Shown here: positions 1 to 11,161 of the stretch, piece by piece
Position numbering within the stretch: the first letter of the stretch is position 1
Layout: each line of letters begins with the position of its first letter
NCBI RefSeq assembly: GCF_006716355.1
Contig: NZ_VFOW01000001.1
Location: 3,968,001 to 4,032,000 of the forward strand
DNA length: 64,000 nucleotides
Source: Stackebrandtia endophytica
Lineage (GTDB): Bacteria; Actinomycetota; Actinomycetes; Mycobacteriales; Micromonosporaceae
Direction of reading: 5' to 3'
Notes under the pieces: generated by a model
Told to the model about the DNA's origin: nothing
The model's input: only the letters and a program-made list of their open reading frames with translations
Databases searched by the model: none
Translations under genes and position numbers: made by a program

Positions 1-1872
<1,872 letters not shown>

Positions 1873-1969
1873 ACCACCACTAAAAGACACACGCACCCAC
1901 TATACAAAACTGAGACCACACACCCACCCCCAACAGGGGCGACAGGGAACCGTGGACAACTCCATAAGT

Positions 1970-2089
1970 GTGCCGGCGGCCACAGCAGAAGGGAAACACC
2001 CGGACCCATCCCGAACCCGGAAGTTAAGCCTTCCCGCGCCGATGGTACTGCCCCCGACAGGGAGTGGGAGAGTAGGACACCGCCGGACA
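1970..2089 (+). rRNA. 5S ribosomal RNA
   Basis: The typical 5S core is visible (cccatcccgaacccggaagttaag near 2005-2028; gagagtaggacaccgccgg near 2067). The 5' gccggcgg and 3' ccgccgga ends pair to form helix I. It sits about 100 bases after the 23S end, as expected in an actinobacterial rRNA operon. Ends are set by the helix and are good to a few bases. Confidence 0.93.
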
Positions 2090-2100
2090 ATTATTGAATA

Positions 2101-2137
2101 GCCGGGTTGATCTCTATTGAGATCAACCCGGCTTTTT
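2101..2137 (+). terminator. rRNA operon terminator
   Basis: A perfect 14-bp stem (gccgggttgatctc at 2101-2114, complement at 2119-2132) with a TATT loop is followed by five T residues, right after the 5S gene. This is a textbook intrinsic terminator for the rRNA transcript. Confidence 0.93.
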
Positions 2138-3015
2138 CGTGTTTGCGATTCATTTGCGATTCAGATGAGTCCTATTCGGATGAAGCGGCCGTGGATTCGG
2201 ATCCCGCCATTGGATGGAACTTTGTCATCCCTGTCGGCGATCCTTTTAATGGCACTGAAGCGCAATTCATGCGGGACTCGATGTCGTTGTCGGCTCCGTT
2301 CCCGGCTTTTGGCATGACATTGGTATTGAGTCGACTGTGCACTGTGAACCTCGAATCGATTCCCTGTGTGTCGCACCGTTGAGGTTGGACGGTGGAGGTG
2401 GCGGGTGGTGACGATTGAATACTGCTCGGGGCGGATTCGAGTTCGTAGGCTAGGCTCTTGCCCGGTGATACAAACCGCTGGACAACAACTACATCGGTCG
2501 TCCGGGTCGAACGGTGGATCGTAACGATCTGTCGATCGGAGGAGACGACGTCGAATCGGTGTTGTCGAGTCACGATCGCCACGGCCGGTCAACCTTGATC
2601 CGGCCGACGTTCGTCGGTGACATTGGCGGTGAATCGCCTGATGCGGCGCTGATCAGCAATGGTCGAGGCGAGGCTCGGCGATGGGCTGTCGGTTGGCTTC
2701 CGGTGGGAGAAAGCCGGCGCGCGATCTTCGGGTACGGTGACCGATATCGCGATGCGACCGCTGGACGAACCCGCCCGGAAGCGCGGATAGTTGAATCGAT
2801 GACATCGTGGCCTGCATGACCGCTGCGACGACAACCGTATAAGACGTCGCGCGATTGCACCCACCGTTTGGTCGGCACGTGTCGAGCCGACCATTACAGA
2901 GCTTCGATAAGTAACACCGCGTTCGATGAGTAACAGAGTTCGACAAATAACAGACTTCAGAAATTGCACAGTGGCCCGCCGGTTCACGCCAGGCGGTAAC
3001 GAGAGGAAGAACGCC
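2138..3015. other. Long non-coding leader region upstream of the RGG-repeat gene
   Basis: About 880 bases contain only short overlapping ORFs with no recognisable domain, no good ribosome binding site and no consistent codon bias. Near the right end are three imperfect direct repeats of TTCGAYRARTAACA type starting at 2903, 2922 and 2939. They lie just upstream of the coding start and may belong to the promoter or leader. Nothing else is supported. Confidence 0.5.
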
Positions 3016-5181
3016 ATGGCGTCAGATTCGACAGACTCGCAAGGCCCAGAGAGGGATGGCGAGCGTCGCCATGACGGTGATCGGGACCGCGGCGGCAGGG
3101 GCGGATTCCGTTCCGATGGAGACCGGCGCGGCGGCGGTGGTTTCCGTGACCGCGGTGATCGCGGTGGGTTTAAGGGTCGTGATGACCGCGGCCCGCGTGG
3201 TGGCGGCTTCCGTGATCGTGATGACCGTGGCGGGTTTAAGGGCCGTGATGACCGCGGTGGTTTCCGCGATCGTGATGACCGTGGCCCTCGTGGCGGTGGT
3301 TTCCGTGACCGTGATGACCGTGGCCCTCGTGGCGGTGGTTTCCGTGACCGTGACGATCGTGGCCCTCGCGGTGGCGGTTTCCGTGACCGTGACGATCGTG
3401 GCGGGTTTAAGGGTCGTGACGACCGCGGTGGCTTCAAAGGCCGTGATGACCGCGGTGGTTTCCGTGACCGTGATGATCGTGGTCCCCGCGGTGGCGGTTT
3501 CCGCGATCGTGATGACCGCGGCCCGCGTGGCGGTGGCTTCCGTGACCGGGATGACCGCGGCGGCTTTAAGGGTCGCGACGACCGCGGCCCGCGTGGCGGT
3601 GGCTTCCGTGACCGGGATGACCGCGGCGGCTTTAAGGGTCGCGACGACCGCGGCCCGCGTGGCGGTGGCTTCCGTGACCGGGATGACCGCGGCGGCTTTA
3701 AGGGTCGCGACGACCGCGGCCCTCGCGGTGGTGGCTTCCGCGATCGTGATGACCGTGGTCCCCGTGGCGGTGGCTTCCGTGACCGGGATGACCGCGGCGG
3801 CTTTAAGGGTCGCGACGACCGCGGCCCTCGCGGTGGTGGCTTCCGCGATCGTGATGACCGTGGTCCCCGTGGCGGTGGTTTCCGTGACCGTGACGATCGT
3901 GGCCCTCGCGGTGGCGGTTTCCGTGACCGTGACGATCGTGGTCCGCGTGGCGGTGGCTTCCGCGATCGTGATGACCGTGGCCCCCGTGGCGGTGGCTTCC
4001 GTGACCGTGATGATCGTGGTCCCCGCGGTGGTGGGTTCCGTGATCGTGATGACCGTGGCGGCTTTAAGGGTCGCGACGACCGCGGCCCGCGTGGCGGTGG
4101 CTTCCGTGACCGGGATGACCGTGGCCCTCGCGGTGGTGGCTTCCGTGACCGCGACGATCGCGGTCCGCGTGGCGGTGGGTTCCGTGACCGTGACGACCGT
4201 GGTCCGCGTGGCGGTGGCTTCCGTGACCGCGACGATCGCCGGTTTAAAGAATCCGAGCGTGAATTGGCTGTCCCGGATGCCATCGAGACCTCCGATGAAC
4301 TGATTCAGGACACGACCGACCAGGAGACCCCCGCGACCACTGCGGAGGCCACCTTGGCCACCGAGTCGACGACGGACGAGAAGCCGGTGTCCACCGACGA
4401 GGGGTCCCCGGAGACCGACTCGACTGAGCGGGATGAGGAGCAGGGCGACTCGGCCGAGTCACAGGAGTCCGGTGAACCCGAGACCAACGACCGCGGTGAG
4501 ATTCTGTTGCCCGAGGGGATCGACTACTACGACCTGGACCGGGACACCCGTGCCGGGTTGCGTTCCCTTCCCAAGGGCTTGGCCGAGAACGTGGGCAAGC
4601 GCATCATCGCCGCCGGCCAACTGCTGGACTCCGACCCCAACCGGGCGTTGGCTCACGCCCTGGTGGCTCGACGGTTGGCCTCCCGGATCGCCGTGGTTCG
4701 AGAAGCCGTCGGTGTCGCCGCCTACAACGCCGGGCAGTGGCAGATGGCCATCGGTGAGTTGCGTACCGCGCAGCGGTTGCTGGGCACTCGTGCCCACATC
4801 GCGATGATCGCCGACGCCGAACGCGCGCTGGGGCGTCCCGAGCGAGCCATCGACGCGTACCGCGACCTCGACACCGAATCGGTGGAGCCGGAGGCTCGCA
4901 TCGAGTTGTTGATCGTGGCCGCCGGTGCTCGCCGCGACCTGGATCAGGGCGCCGCCGCCGTGGCGATGCTCCAGGTTCCGGAGCTGAAGTCGAACGAGCC
5001 GTGGGCGCCACGGTTGCAGTACGCCTTCGCCGACGCGTTGGCCGATCAGGGTCGCATCGATGAGGCTCGGACGTGGTTCGCGAAGGTCGCGGCCGTCGAC
5101 GAGGACGACGAGTTGGGGGCCGCTGAGCGGTTGCTGGAGCTCGAAGGTGTCGAATGGGTCGCCGAACCCGACGAGGATTGA
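3016..5181 (+). CDS. RGG-repeat protein with C-terminal TPR-like domain
   Basis: 721 aa when started at ATG 3016, which has a GAGAGG ribosome binding site ten bases upstream; an in-frame ATG at 2926 lacks one. Residues ~20-410 are an array of about 20 copies of DDRGPRGGGFRDR mixed with about nine copies of DDRGGFKGR, rich in Arg, Gly, Asp and Phe and surely disordered. Residues ~415-495 are acidic (Glu/Thr/Ser). Residues ~500-721 form an alpha-helical domain of TPR type (ALAHALVARRLASR, AYNAGQWQMAIGELRTA, RIDEARTWFAKVA) resembling the conserved actinobacterial TPR protein family without a firm function. RGG boxes commonly bind RNA and drive condensate formation, so a role in RNA or ribosome metabolism is an inference, helped by the position beside the rRNA operon. 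A strong terminator follows, so it looks monocistronic. Confidence 0.85.
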   Translation: MASDSTDSQGPERDGERRHDGDRDRGGRGGFRSDGDRRGGGGFRDRGDRGGFKGRDDRGPRGGGFRDRDDRGGFKGRDDRGGFRDRDDRGPRGGGFRDRDDRGPRGGGFRDRDDRGPRGGGFRDRDDRGGFKGRDDRGGFKGRDDRGGFRDRDDRGPRGGGFRDRDDRGPRGGGFRDRDDRGGFKGRDDRGPRGGGFRDRDDRGGFKGRDDRGPRGGGFRDRDDRGGFKGRDDRGPRGGGFRDRDDRGPRGGGFRDRDDRGGFKGRDDRGPRGGGFRDRDDRGPRGGGFRDRDDRGPRGGGFRDRDDRGPRGGGFRDRDDRGPRGGGFRDRDDRGPRGGGFRDRDDRGGFKGRDDRGPRGGGFRDRDDRGPRGGGFRDRDDRGPRGGGFRDRDDRGPRGGGFRDRDDRRFKESERELAVPDAIETSDELIQDTTDQETPATTAEATLATESTTDEKPVSTDEGSPETDSTERDEEQGDSAESQESGEPETNDRGEILLPEGIDYYDLDRDTRAGLRSLPKGLAENVGKRIIAAGQLLDSDPNRALAHALVARRLASRIAVVREAVGVAAYNAGQWQMAIGELRTAQRLLGTRAHIAMIADAERALGRPERAIDAYRDLDTESVEPEARIELLIVAAGARRDLDQGAAAVAMLQVPELKSNEPWAPRLQYAFADALADQGRIDEARTWFAKVAAVDEDDELGAAERLLELEGVEWVAEPDED
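3162..4240 (+). repeat. In-frame 39-bp and 27-bp tandem coding repeats
   Basis: The DNA is built from 39-bp units (encoding DDRGPRGGGFRDR) interspersed with 27-bp units (DDRGGFKGR). Copies differ mainly at synonymous third positions, but blocks around 3540-3720 are nearly identical to each other, pointing to recent duplication. The repeat keeps long open frames on both strands, which explains the large opposite-strand ORF. Confidence 0.95.
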
Positions 5182-5223
5182 TCGAAGCGCCAAACGGCGT
5201 GTGCGGACCGAAAACCTGATGTG

Positions 5224-5283
5224 AACTGCTCCCCGGGAGTTGGATTGGAGAATTCCTTTCCGATTCCCGGGGAGCAGTTTTTT
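5224..5283 (+). terminator. Intrinsic terminator after the RGG-repeat gene
   Basis: A perfect 15-bp stem, AACTGCTCCCCGGGA at 5224-5238 and its complement at 5265-5279, ends in a run of six T residues (5278-5283). The loop of 26 bases is longer than usual. Confidence 0.9.
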
Positions 5284-5608
5284 GTGTCCGAGGCTGGCAC
5301 GCCGTCAAGGTGCGATGGCGCGAGGTTGGCAGGCGGGGCGGCGTTGGCGGTCTTCCCGAAGTGGTTGGTCGCGTTCGACGTGACACGGTTTCCCGCCGAG
5401 GTTTCGGATGGTGTGACCGTCTGAACCAGGATCATGGACCTGGCCGGTTCTGAGTCGGCACGCAAGGGGTTATCCGTCGACCGTGGTCTGCTCGGTTGAC
5501 GGATCATCGGTGATCGTGCGGATGAGCCGTGCCGTGACGCTTTTCCGGTTCAGCTTCCGAGCCCGATCGTGAAGCCGGCACTCTCGACTCGATCTGGAGG
5601 GAACTCGG
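5284..5608. other. Intergenic region between convergent genes
   Basis: No credible gene. An 11-bp inverted repeat (arms 5472-5482 and 5494-5504, one G-T wobble) could act as a terminator for the minus-strand cluster ending at 5609, although no T tract is present. Confidence 0.4.
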
Positions 5609-5857
5609 TCAACCGGTGTGCATCGGGTCGAGAACTGCCTGAGTGAAACCCGGACGGTGCCCGACGTAATCGACGATCCACTCGTCGGGTACCGCACCGT
5701 CGGTGAGCACGCTGACGCGGCCACGCTCGGACATGACTTGGCCGCCGCCGGGTAGGCGTTTCAGCTCGTGGCGCAGGCTGGTCATGCAGCGGGCGCAACT
5801 GTCGGTTCGCAGTCCGACGAGTCGATAGGACACCAGGCAGAAAACCACGGTAATCAT
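5609..5857 (-). CDS. Small CxxC protein of unknown function
   Basis: 82 aa. The ATG at 5857 is preceded by a clear AAAGGAG ribosome binding site, which favours this short product over a longer upstream reading frame. The N-terminus is hydrophobic (MITVVFCLVSYRLVGL) and is followed by a CARC motif at residues 21-24. The C-terminal half is soluble (VPDEWIVDYVGHRPGF). The CxxC pair could bind metal or be redox active. I do not recognise the family. It is the last gene of the minus-strand group that starts with the acidic protein, 110 bases downstream of the kinase-like gene. Confidence 0.6.
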   Translation of the reverse strand: MITVVFCLVSYRLVGLRTDSCARCMTSLRHELKRLPGGGQVMSERGRVSVLTDGAVPDEWIVDYVGHRPGFTQAVLDPMHTG

Positions 5858-5967
5858 CAATGACTCCTTTATGGAACGCGTCGTCTCAAGCCTGATCGGT
5901 CGAGCCGAGGGCGTCCAGAAAGTCGATGTCCAGGGTCCGCCATGACGGGAACCGGACAGGCCGCCCG

Positions 5968-6845
5968 TCAGATGTCGGCCGAACGCGGTGACGCGAGTGC
6001 GGCGGCCAGCGCGGCTTCGAATTGTGCCATCGATGCAAACCGATCTCCCGGGGCGACGGCCAACGCGGTGGCGAACACCGTCGTCAACTCGGGCCAGGTC
6101 GCCGCGGGCCAGCCGGTCAGCGGGGTCGGCGGTATCGACAGAGCCTCGGTGGAGTCGGCTGCGGAACCCTCCACAACCGGTCGATGGCGGCGCCCCGTCA
6201 ATTGCCGATAGAGGATCGCGGCGGTGCCGTACTGGTCGGTGAAGACGGTGGGGCGGATGGGCCGCGCGAGTTCGGGTGCGGCGTACGCCCACGTGATCTT
6301 GCGTGGTGGGGTGACGTCACCATCGATCAACCCACCCCCCTCGAAATCGATCAGCGTCACGCGGTCGCCGTCGATCAACACGTTGCGGCGACTGATGTCG
6401 CCGTGGATCACGCCCGCCGAGTGCAGTCGTGTCACCGCAGCGGTCACCGCGAGCGCCACCGTCGCGAATTCCCGCGTGGCCGGATCGGAAGACCGGGCGA
6501 CCTGACGCAACGTCAGTCCCGGGCGCCGGTCGATGGCCAGAAACCGTTGTGACTCGGTGTCCCCGGTGGAGACCACGTCGGGAGCGACCTCGGTGTCCGC
6601 GAGGTGACGCAACACTGCGGTCTCGTTGTCGAGGCGACGGTGAACCCGCCGTGGACCACCACGGCACAAGGTTTTCAAGATGACCGTGTCGCCCGGCCGA
6701 TCGTTTATCGCCCGATCGGCCGGAGTCGCTTGGTAGATCGCGGTACAGCCGTTCACCCGCAATCTTCGTGTGATGCGAAAACCTGCCACGACGTCGCCGA
6801 CCACCGACCCTTCGCCGGATACATGGCCGGGCCGTCGTGGCGGGG

Positions 6846-6849
<4 letters not shown>
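5968..6849 (-). CDS. Protein-kinase-like protein with HGD catalytic loop and DFE motif
   Basis: 293 aa. The protein kinase fold is visible: VILK (Lys59), the helix-C Glu76 in NETAVL, catalytic loop HGDISRRN (Asp151, Asn156), DFE in place of DFG (Asp168), and APE at 191-193. HGD and DFE are seen in divergent kinases such as the kinase domains of class III/IV lanthipeptide synthetases and in small-molecule kinases, so the substrate is uncertain. Length is just one kinase domain; there is no transmembrane segment or PASTA repeat as in typical PknB-type kinases. Its start overlaps the stop of the upstream acidic gene by four bases (ATGA), implying coupled translation. The acidic, Ser-rich neighbour is an obvious candidate partner or substrate, by inference only. 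Confidence 0.78.
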
Positions 6850-7433
<584 letters not shown>

Positions 7434-7930
7434 GCACGCTCCTCAGCTCAGGTGATCGATGGATTATTTGTACCCGTCGTACCTGGTGAAACCCTGTGGG
7501 TGTCGCCAATACGTCAGGTCCGATCATCGGCCACCGGGAACCGACGAGGGGTCCGACGAGTTGTACGACCGCCAAACTTTTCCGACCAGCGCCAGGGCCA
7601 CCGGCCTCCTCCCCACTGGTATCTATCCTATTTGTTGTCACGCCTGGGGGCTCAACCGAGTTTCCGGAGGGCTGTGGATAACTCGTCGCCTGTGGATAAC
7701 TTTTGTGGTTGTGGCGTTGACCTGGGGTTTTGGGTGTGGTGATGGCGGGGAATCCTGTGGATGGCGCGGTGGAGCCGTCGGTTCTTCGGGGGTGAGTTGG
7801 TGACGAGACGGGCGGGCCGTCTCGGGTGGCCGTCTACTTTGGATGGTCGTGGGGCTGGGCCTCGGGAGGCTCTCGGCTGATTGCCCGACGTCGGTTCCGC
7901 TTCGGCGACGGATCGGCGATTGGACGGAAT
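7434..7930. other. Intergenic region upstream of the acidic-protein gene
   Basis: About 500 bases with no credible gene. It holds the promoter side of the minus-strand acidic-kinase cluster, two perfect DnaA-box sequences (7673-7681 and 7691-7699) and a 7-bp hairpin at 7805-7823 (gagacgg / ccgtctc) that might end transcription of the TetR gene. Confidence 0.5.
7673..7699. promoter_or_regulatory. Pair of DnaA-box sequences
   Basis: TGTGGATAA occurs at 7673-7681 and again at 7691-7699, both the exact reverse complement of the classical DnaA box TTATCCACA, same orientation, 18 bases apart. A third weaker match (tgtggatgg) lies near 7755. Whether DnaA binds here is inference. Nothing else marks this as a replication origin. 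Confidence 0.5.
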
Positions 7931-8512
7931 TCAGGCGGGAGTCGGAGCGAGAAGGCCGAACGCCCGGTCGAGCAGCGCGGCGCGATCGACGGCACCGCCT
8001 GAGCGCAACCATGCCTGCGACGCGGTGTCCAGCGCGGCGGTCGCGGCATTGGTGAGCAGGTCTGCGGTGAACTCGTCGAGTTCGGCGCCGGGTCGGTCGC
8101 ATAGCGTCCGGCTCACCTGTTGACGCCATTGAGATCGCTTCTCGTGGACCTTGGCGCGCAGCGATGGTGTCGACTCGATCAGTTTGAGACCGGCCACCGC
8201 CTGGCCCGAGGCGTGGATCCGTCGTTCTGATTCCACGAGCACGATGCGCAACGACTGCCACGGTGCCTCATCGACCGGCCGCACCAGGAGGTCGTGGACG
8301 ATCTGTTCACCGGTGACGTCGACCCCGGCGAACACCGCGTCCTCCTTGGTGGGGAAGTACCGGAAGAAACTGCGCTTGGTGAGGCCCGCCGCGCGGGCGA
8401 TCTCGTCCACCGTCGTCTCCTCGAACCCGTTCTCGGCGAACAGGTCCAGTGCTATCGCGGCCAGCTCGGCACGGACGGCTCTGCGGGTTCGTTCCCGCAA
8501 ACCTTCTGACAT
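7931..8512 (-). CDS. TetR family transcriptional regulator
   Basis: 193 aa. The N-terminal TetR helix-turn-helix is clear at residues ~10-57 (ALDLFAENGF, TTVDEIARAAGLTKRSFFRYF), followed by a helical ligand-binding domain. It is divergent from the short-chain dehydrogenase gene at 8603, and a 15-bp palindrome lies between the two starts. This is the usual layout for a TetR repressor that controls itself and its neighbour; ligand unknown. Confidence 0.9.
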   Translation of the reverse strand: MSEGLRERTRRAVRAELAAIALDLFAENGFEETTVDEIARAAGLTKRSFFRYFPTKEDAVFAGVDVTGEQIVHDLLVRPVDEAPWQSLRIVLVESERRIHASGQAVAGLKLIESTPSLRAKVHEKRSQWRQQVSRTLCDRPGAELDEFTADLLTNAATAALDTASQAWLRSGGAVDRAALLDRAFGLLAPTPA

Positions 8513-8530
8513 GCACCGCAGTCTACTTTA

Positions 8531-8545
8531 TGACACCTGGTGTCA
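8531..8545. promoter_or_regulatory. Probable TetR operator
   Basis: Perfect 7-1-7 palindrome TGACACCTGGTGTCA in the 90-base gap between the divergent TetR and dehydrogenase genes. Its position close to both starts fits autoregulation and control of the dehydrogenase. Confidence 0.65.
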
Positions 8546-8602
8546 TCAAATTCATCAGGTGCTCTAAGGTCGACGGTGAGACCGGCTCAAGGAGGCGACC
8601 CG

Positions 8603-9475
8603 ATGACTTTGCAGGGCAAGACGGTTCTGGTGACCGGTGGCAGCGGCGGGATCGGTAAGGAGACCGCCCGTGGACTGGCGCGACTCGGCGCGGGCGTCGT
8701 GCTGGTCGGACGGGATGCCGCCCGCGCCCGAGCCGCCGCCGACGAATTGCGCACCGACACCGGCAACGACGAGATCCACATCCTCACCGCCGATGTGAGT
8801 CGGCGCGACGACCTGCATCGACTCGCCGAAGAGGTCACCGCCCGCCACCCAACCCTCGACGTGCTCGTCAACAACGTCGGCGTGACCATGGCGCGGCGCA
8901 CGTTGACCGACGACGGTATCGAGACCACCTTCGCCGCCAACGTCATCGCCCCGTACACCCTGACCCGGCTTCTCCTGCCGGCCCTCACCCGGGCGAAGGC
9001 GGCCCGGGTCGTCAACATCACCGGGGGCGTGCCGCGTGGACGGCTCGACCTGAACAACCTGCAGGGCGAACAGTCCTTCGTCGGTCTGTCTCACTACAAC
9101 CAGACGAAACTGGCGCTGATGGCCATGAGCTACACGTTCGCCGAGCGCTTGACCGGAACCGGGGTGACGCTCAACGTCGCCTACCCCGGCCACGCCTACA
9201 CCTCGATGAACCGGAACCTGACCACCGCCACCTACCCGGCGATTGCCCGACCGATCGTGCCACTGCTGCGGTTGGCCATGCCGGTCGTGTATGGACATCG
9301 GGCGGTGGTCAAGGCGTCTCGATCCAGCATCCACCTCGCCGCCGATCCGCGGGTGGCGGGAGTCAACCGGACCTACTTCAATACCCGATCACGGCCCACC
9401 CCGTGGCCGGAGGCCGTGCTCGACCCAGCCAACCGTGACGCCATCTGGGCGCTGTGCGAGCAACTCGCCGGCTGA
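8603..9475 (+). CDS. Short-chain dehydrogenase/reductase
   Basis: 290 aa. ATG 8603 is chosen because GGAGG lies nine bases upstream and MTLQGKTVLV is a typical SDR start. The Rossmann fold motif TGGSGGIG (residues ~12-19), NNVG and the catalytic YNQTK (YxxxK) are present, as in retinol/protochlorophyllide-type SDRs acting on lipophilic alcohols or ketones with NAD(P)H. The product is cytosolic. It is paired with the divergent TetR gene, suggesting induction by a substrate-like ligand. Exact substrate unknown. Confidence 0.9.
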   Translation: MTLQGKTVLVTGGSGGIGKETARGLARLGAGVVLVGRDAARARAAADELRTDTGNDEIHILTADVSRRDDLHRLAEEVTARHPTLDVLVNNVGVTMARRTLTDDGIETTFAANVIAPYTLTRLLLPALTRAKAARVVNITGGVPRGRLDLNNLQGEQSFVGLSHYNQTKLALMAMSYTFAERLTGTGVTLNVAYPGHAYTSMNRNLTTATYPAIARPIVPLLRLAMPVVYGHRAVVKASRSSIHLAADPRVAGVNRTYFNTRSRPTPWPEAVLDPANRDAIWALCEQLAG

Positions 9476-9848
9476 CGGCCTCGATCCCCGTGTCGCCGAT
9501 ATGCGGCGGTGACCACCCCTGCCCATTCGAGGAGCCGATCCTCGCCCGGGCAGGGGCGCCCGAAGGCGCATGACATCCCGACGGCCGCCCCGGGATCCTC
9601 CCGCGCCGGCCGTACGACCGGGCACCGGAGAGACCTGGGCGTGATCGTGGACCATCTCCGCATACCCTGGGGAGCTCTAGAGCCTGCCCGTGGCTTCATC
9701 CGGGAACCGACCGGATGTGGAACATGATCACACTGGATTCCAGTGTGGAGTTATGGTTGCTCGTTCTCCGACAAGCAGATGATGTTGCCACGCCGCCACC
9801 TCGGTAGACCGGAAATGCCGGACTGAGCCGTCGGAAGGCCACCGCGCC
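9476..9848. other. Convergent intergenic region
   Basis: No supported gene. A 19-bp perfect palindrome, CACACTGGATTCCAGTGTG, lies at 9729-9747, where it could act as a transcription barrier for the minus-strand gene ending at 9849 or as a protein-binding site. Confidence 0.45.
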
Positions 9849-11054
9849 TCACCCGGCGGCGGACGGCTTCGGTCGTCGGCTGAGCATCGTGGTCGGGGTG
9901 ATGGCCCGGGTTCGAATGATCGCGTCGAACATGGTGGCCAGGTCTTGCCCGTAGATGTAGTGCTCGGCGTCGTCGGCGGGGTTGTAGACGCCGGCGATGA
10001 CCCGGATCTTGTGGTCGCCGCGCAGCCACCGGGTGACCTCATCCGGGGCCGGGGCGTGCAGGTTCACCAGATAGGTGTCGTGCTGCGGTGTCGATAGCGC
10101 CGTGTCGACGAAGTCCTCGGCGGGTGGGGGCACTTGTTGTCCATCATGGATTTCGCCCTGCTGGAACCCGATGTACACCGAGACGTAGCCTTCGCCCAGT
10201 TCGTCGCGCAGCCATCCGCCGGGGCTGCTCGTGGTGCTGGCCAACGAATGCAGGACGAGGTGATGGCTGACCGAGGTGTGGGCGATCCCCTCCCAGTAGA
10301 CCAGGCGTTGGCCGGTCTCCTGCCGCAACCGGAGGATCTCGGTGGCGGCCGAGGTGGCGGCGGCCGTGAAGTCGTACCCGCCCGCGACACTGTAGGCGTG
10401 GAAGTCGACGATCAGGTCGGCGACGGCGAGGATCGATTCCGACACCGTCGATCCGTCGAGTAGGTGGCGTGCCTGCCTGGCGTGTTCGACGAACGGTCGA
10501 CCGGGGTGGATGCCGCGGGCGAGTTGAACGTGTTCGCCGAGCTGGTGCGCGGTCCGAATGACCACGTAGTGCTCACGGATGTCGGCGGCCAGAGCGGGGT
10601 CGACCGCGGTGATCGCGTCGAGGACTCGATCGTAGTCGTCGGCTCGGGCGGCGGGTTCGGTCAGTCCGTAGAGGCTGATCGGGTCGTCGGGGTGGTCGGT
10701 GTTGTAGTCGCGAATCCAGGTGAGGATCTCGATGGTCGTGGTGTTCTGCCACGGTATCCAGGCGTATTCGAGCAGTTTGACCACGTCGTCGTCGGCGCCG
10801 TGGACCCACCGGTTGAGGTCGGCGACGACGCTGCGGTCGTCCTGGAGGATGAGTCCTCGGAATCCGTGTTGCCGCACCAGATGGCGCAGCACTGCGTGGC
10901 CCAGTTGCAAGACCTCGACTCCGGCTCGGGTGGTCTCGCCGAGCCCCACGACCGTCGCCTGGCGCATCAGGTCGTCGAGCGGTCGCAGGTCGGGGTCGGT
11001 GAGGTCGATCGGGTGAGCGTTGTCGGCCAGCCAGGTCGTTACGGTGTCGGTCAT
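9849..11054 (-). CDS. Erythromycin esterase-like protein with altered active site
   Basis: 401 aa when started at ATG 11054, which has AGGAG six bases upstream; an in-frame ATG at 11120 lacks one. The family pattern is present: VVGLGETTRAG near residue 36, GFRGLILQDD, LNRWVHG, and YWEGIAHTS near 270. Enzymes of the EreA/EreB type hydrolyse the macrolide lactone using a Glu-x-x-His motif (GEATHG in many members). Here the His is Arg (GETTR) and the conserved acidic residue of the next strand is Gln (LILQDD), so lactone hydrolysis is doubtful. A TetR gene lies just upstream on the same strand. Confidence 0.82.
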   Translation of the reverse strand: MTDTVTTWLADNAHPIDLTDPDLRPLDDLMRQATVVGLGETTRAGVEVLQLGHAVLRHLVRQHGFRGLILQDDRSVVADLNRWVHGADDDVVKLLEYAWIPWQNTTTIEILTWIRDYNTDHPDDPISLYGLTEPAARADDYDRVLDAITAVDPALAADIREHYVVIRTAHQLGEHVQLARGIHPGRPFVEHARQARHLLDGSTVSESILAVADLIVDFHAYSVAGGYDFTAAATSAATEILRLRQETGQRLVYWEGIAHTSVSHHLVLHSLASTTSSPGGWLRDELGEGYVSVYIGFQQGEIHDGQQVPPPAEDFVDTALSTPQHDTYLVNLHAPAPDEVTRWLRGDHKIRVIAGVYNPADDAEHYIYGQDLATMFDAIIRTRAITPTTMLSRRPKPSAAG

Positions 11055-11161
11055 GTCGGCTCCTGATTCAGTGGGGAGAACCGACACTACGAATCGGGTC
11101 CGATGTCCGACATCTGTCAATTGACCGGTCGTGGTCGCGGTGCCATCAGTCGGTTGACGGA

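Noticed and set aside
3162-4240. Possible CRISPR array because of regular repeats
   Set aside because: Units are in-frame coding repeats without unique spacers, and no cas genes are present.
2589-4283. 564-aa minus-strand ORF rich in Ser-Arg-Pro
   Set aside because: It is the exact antisense of the RGG repeat array; the repeat keeps both strands open. The plus strand has the ribosome binding site, a structured C-terminal domain and a terminator.
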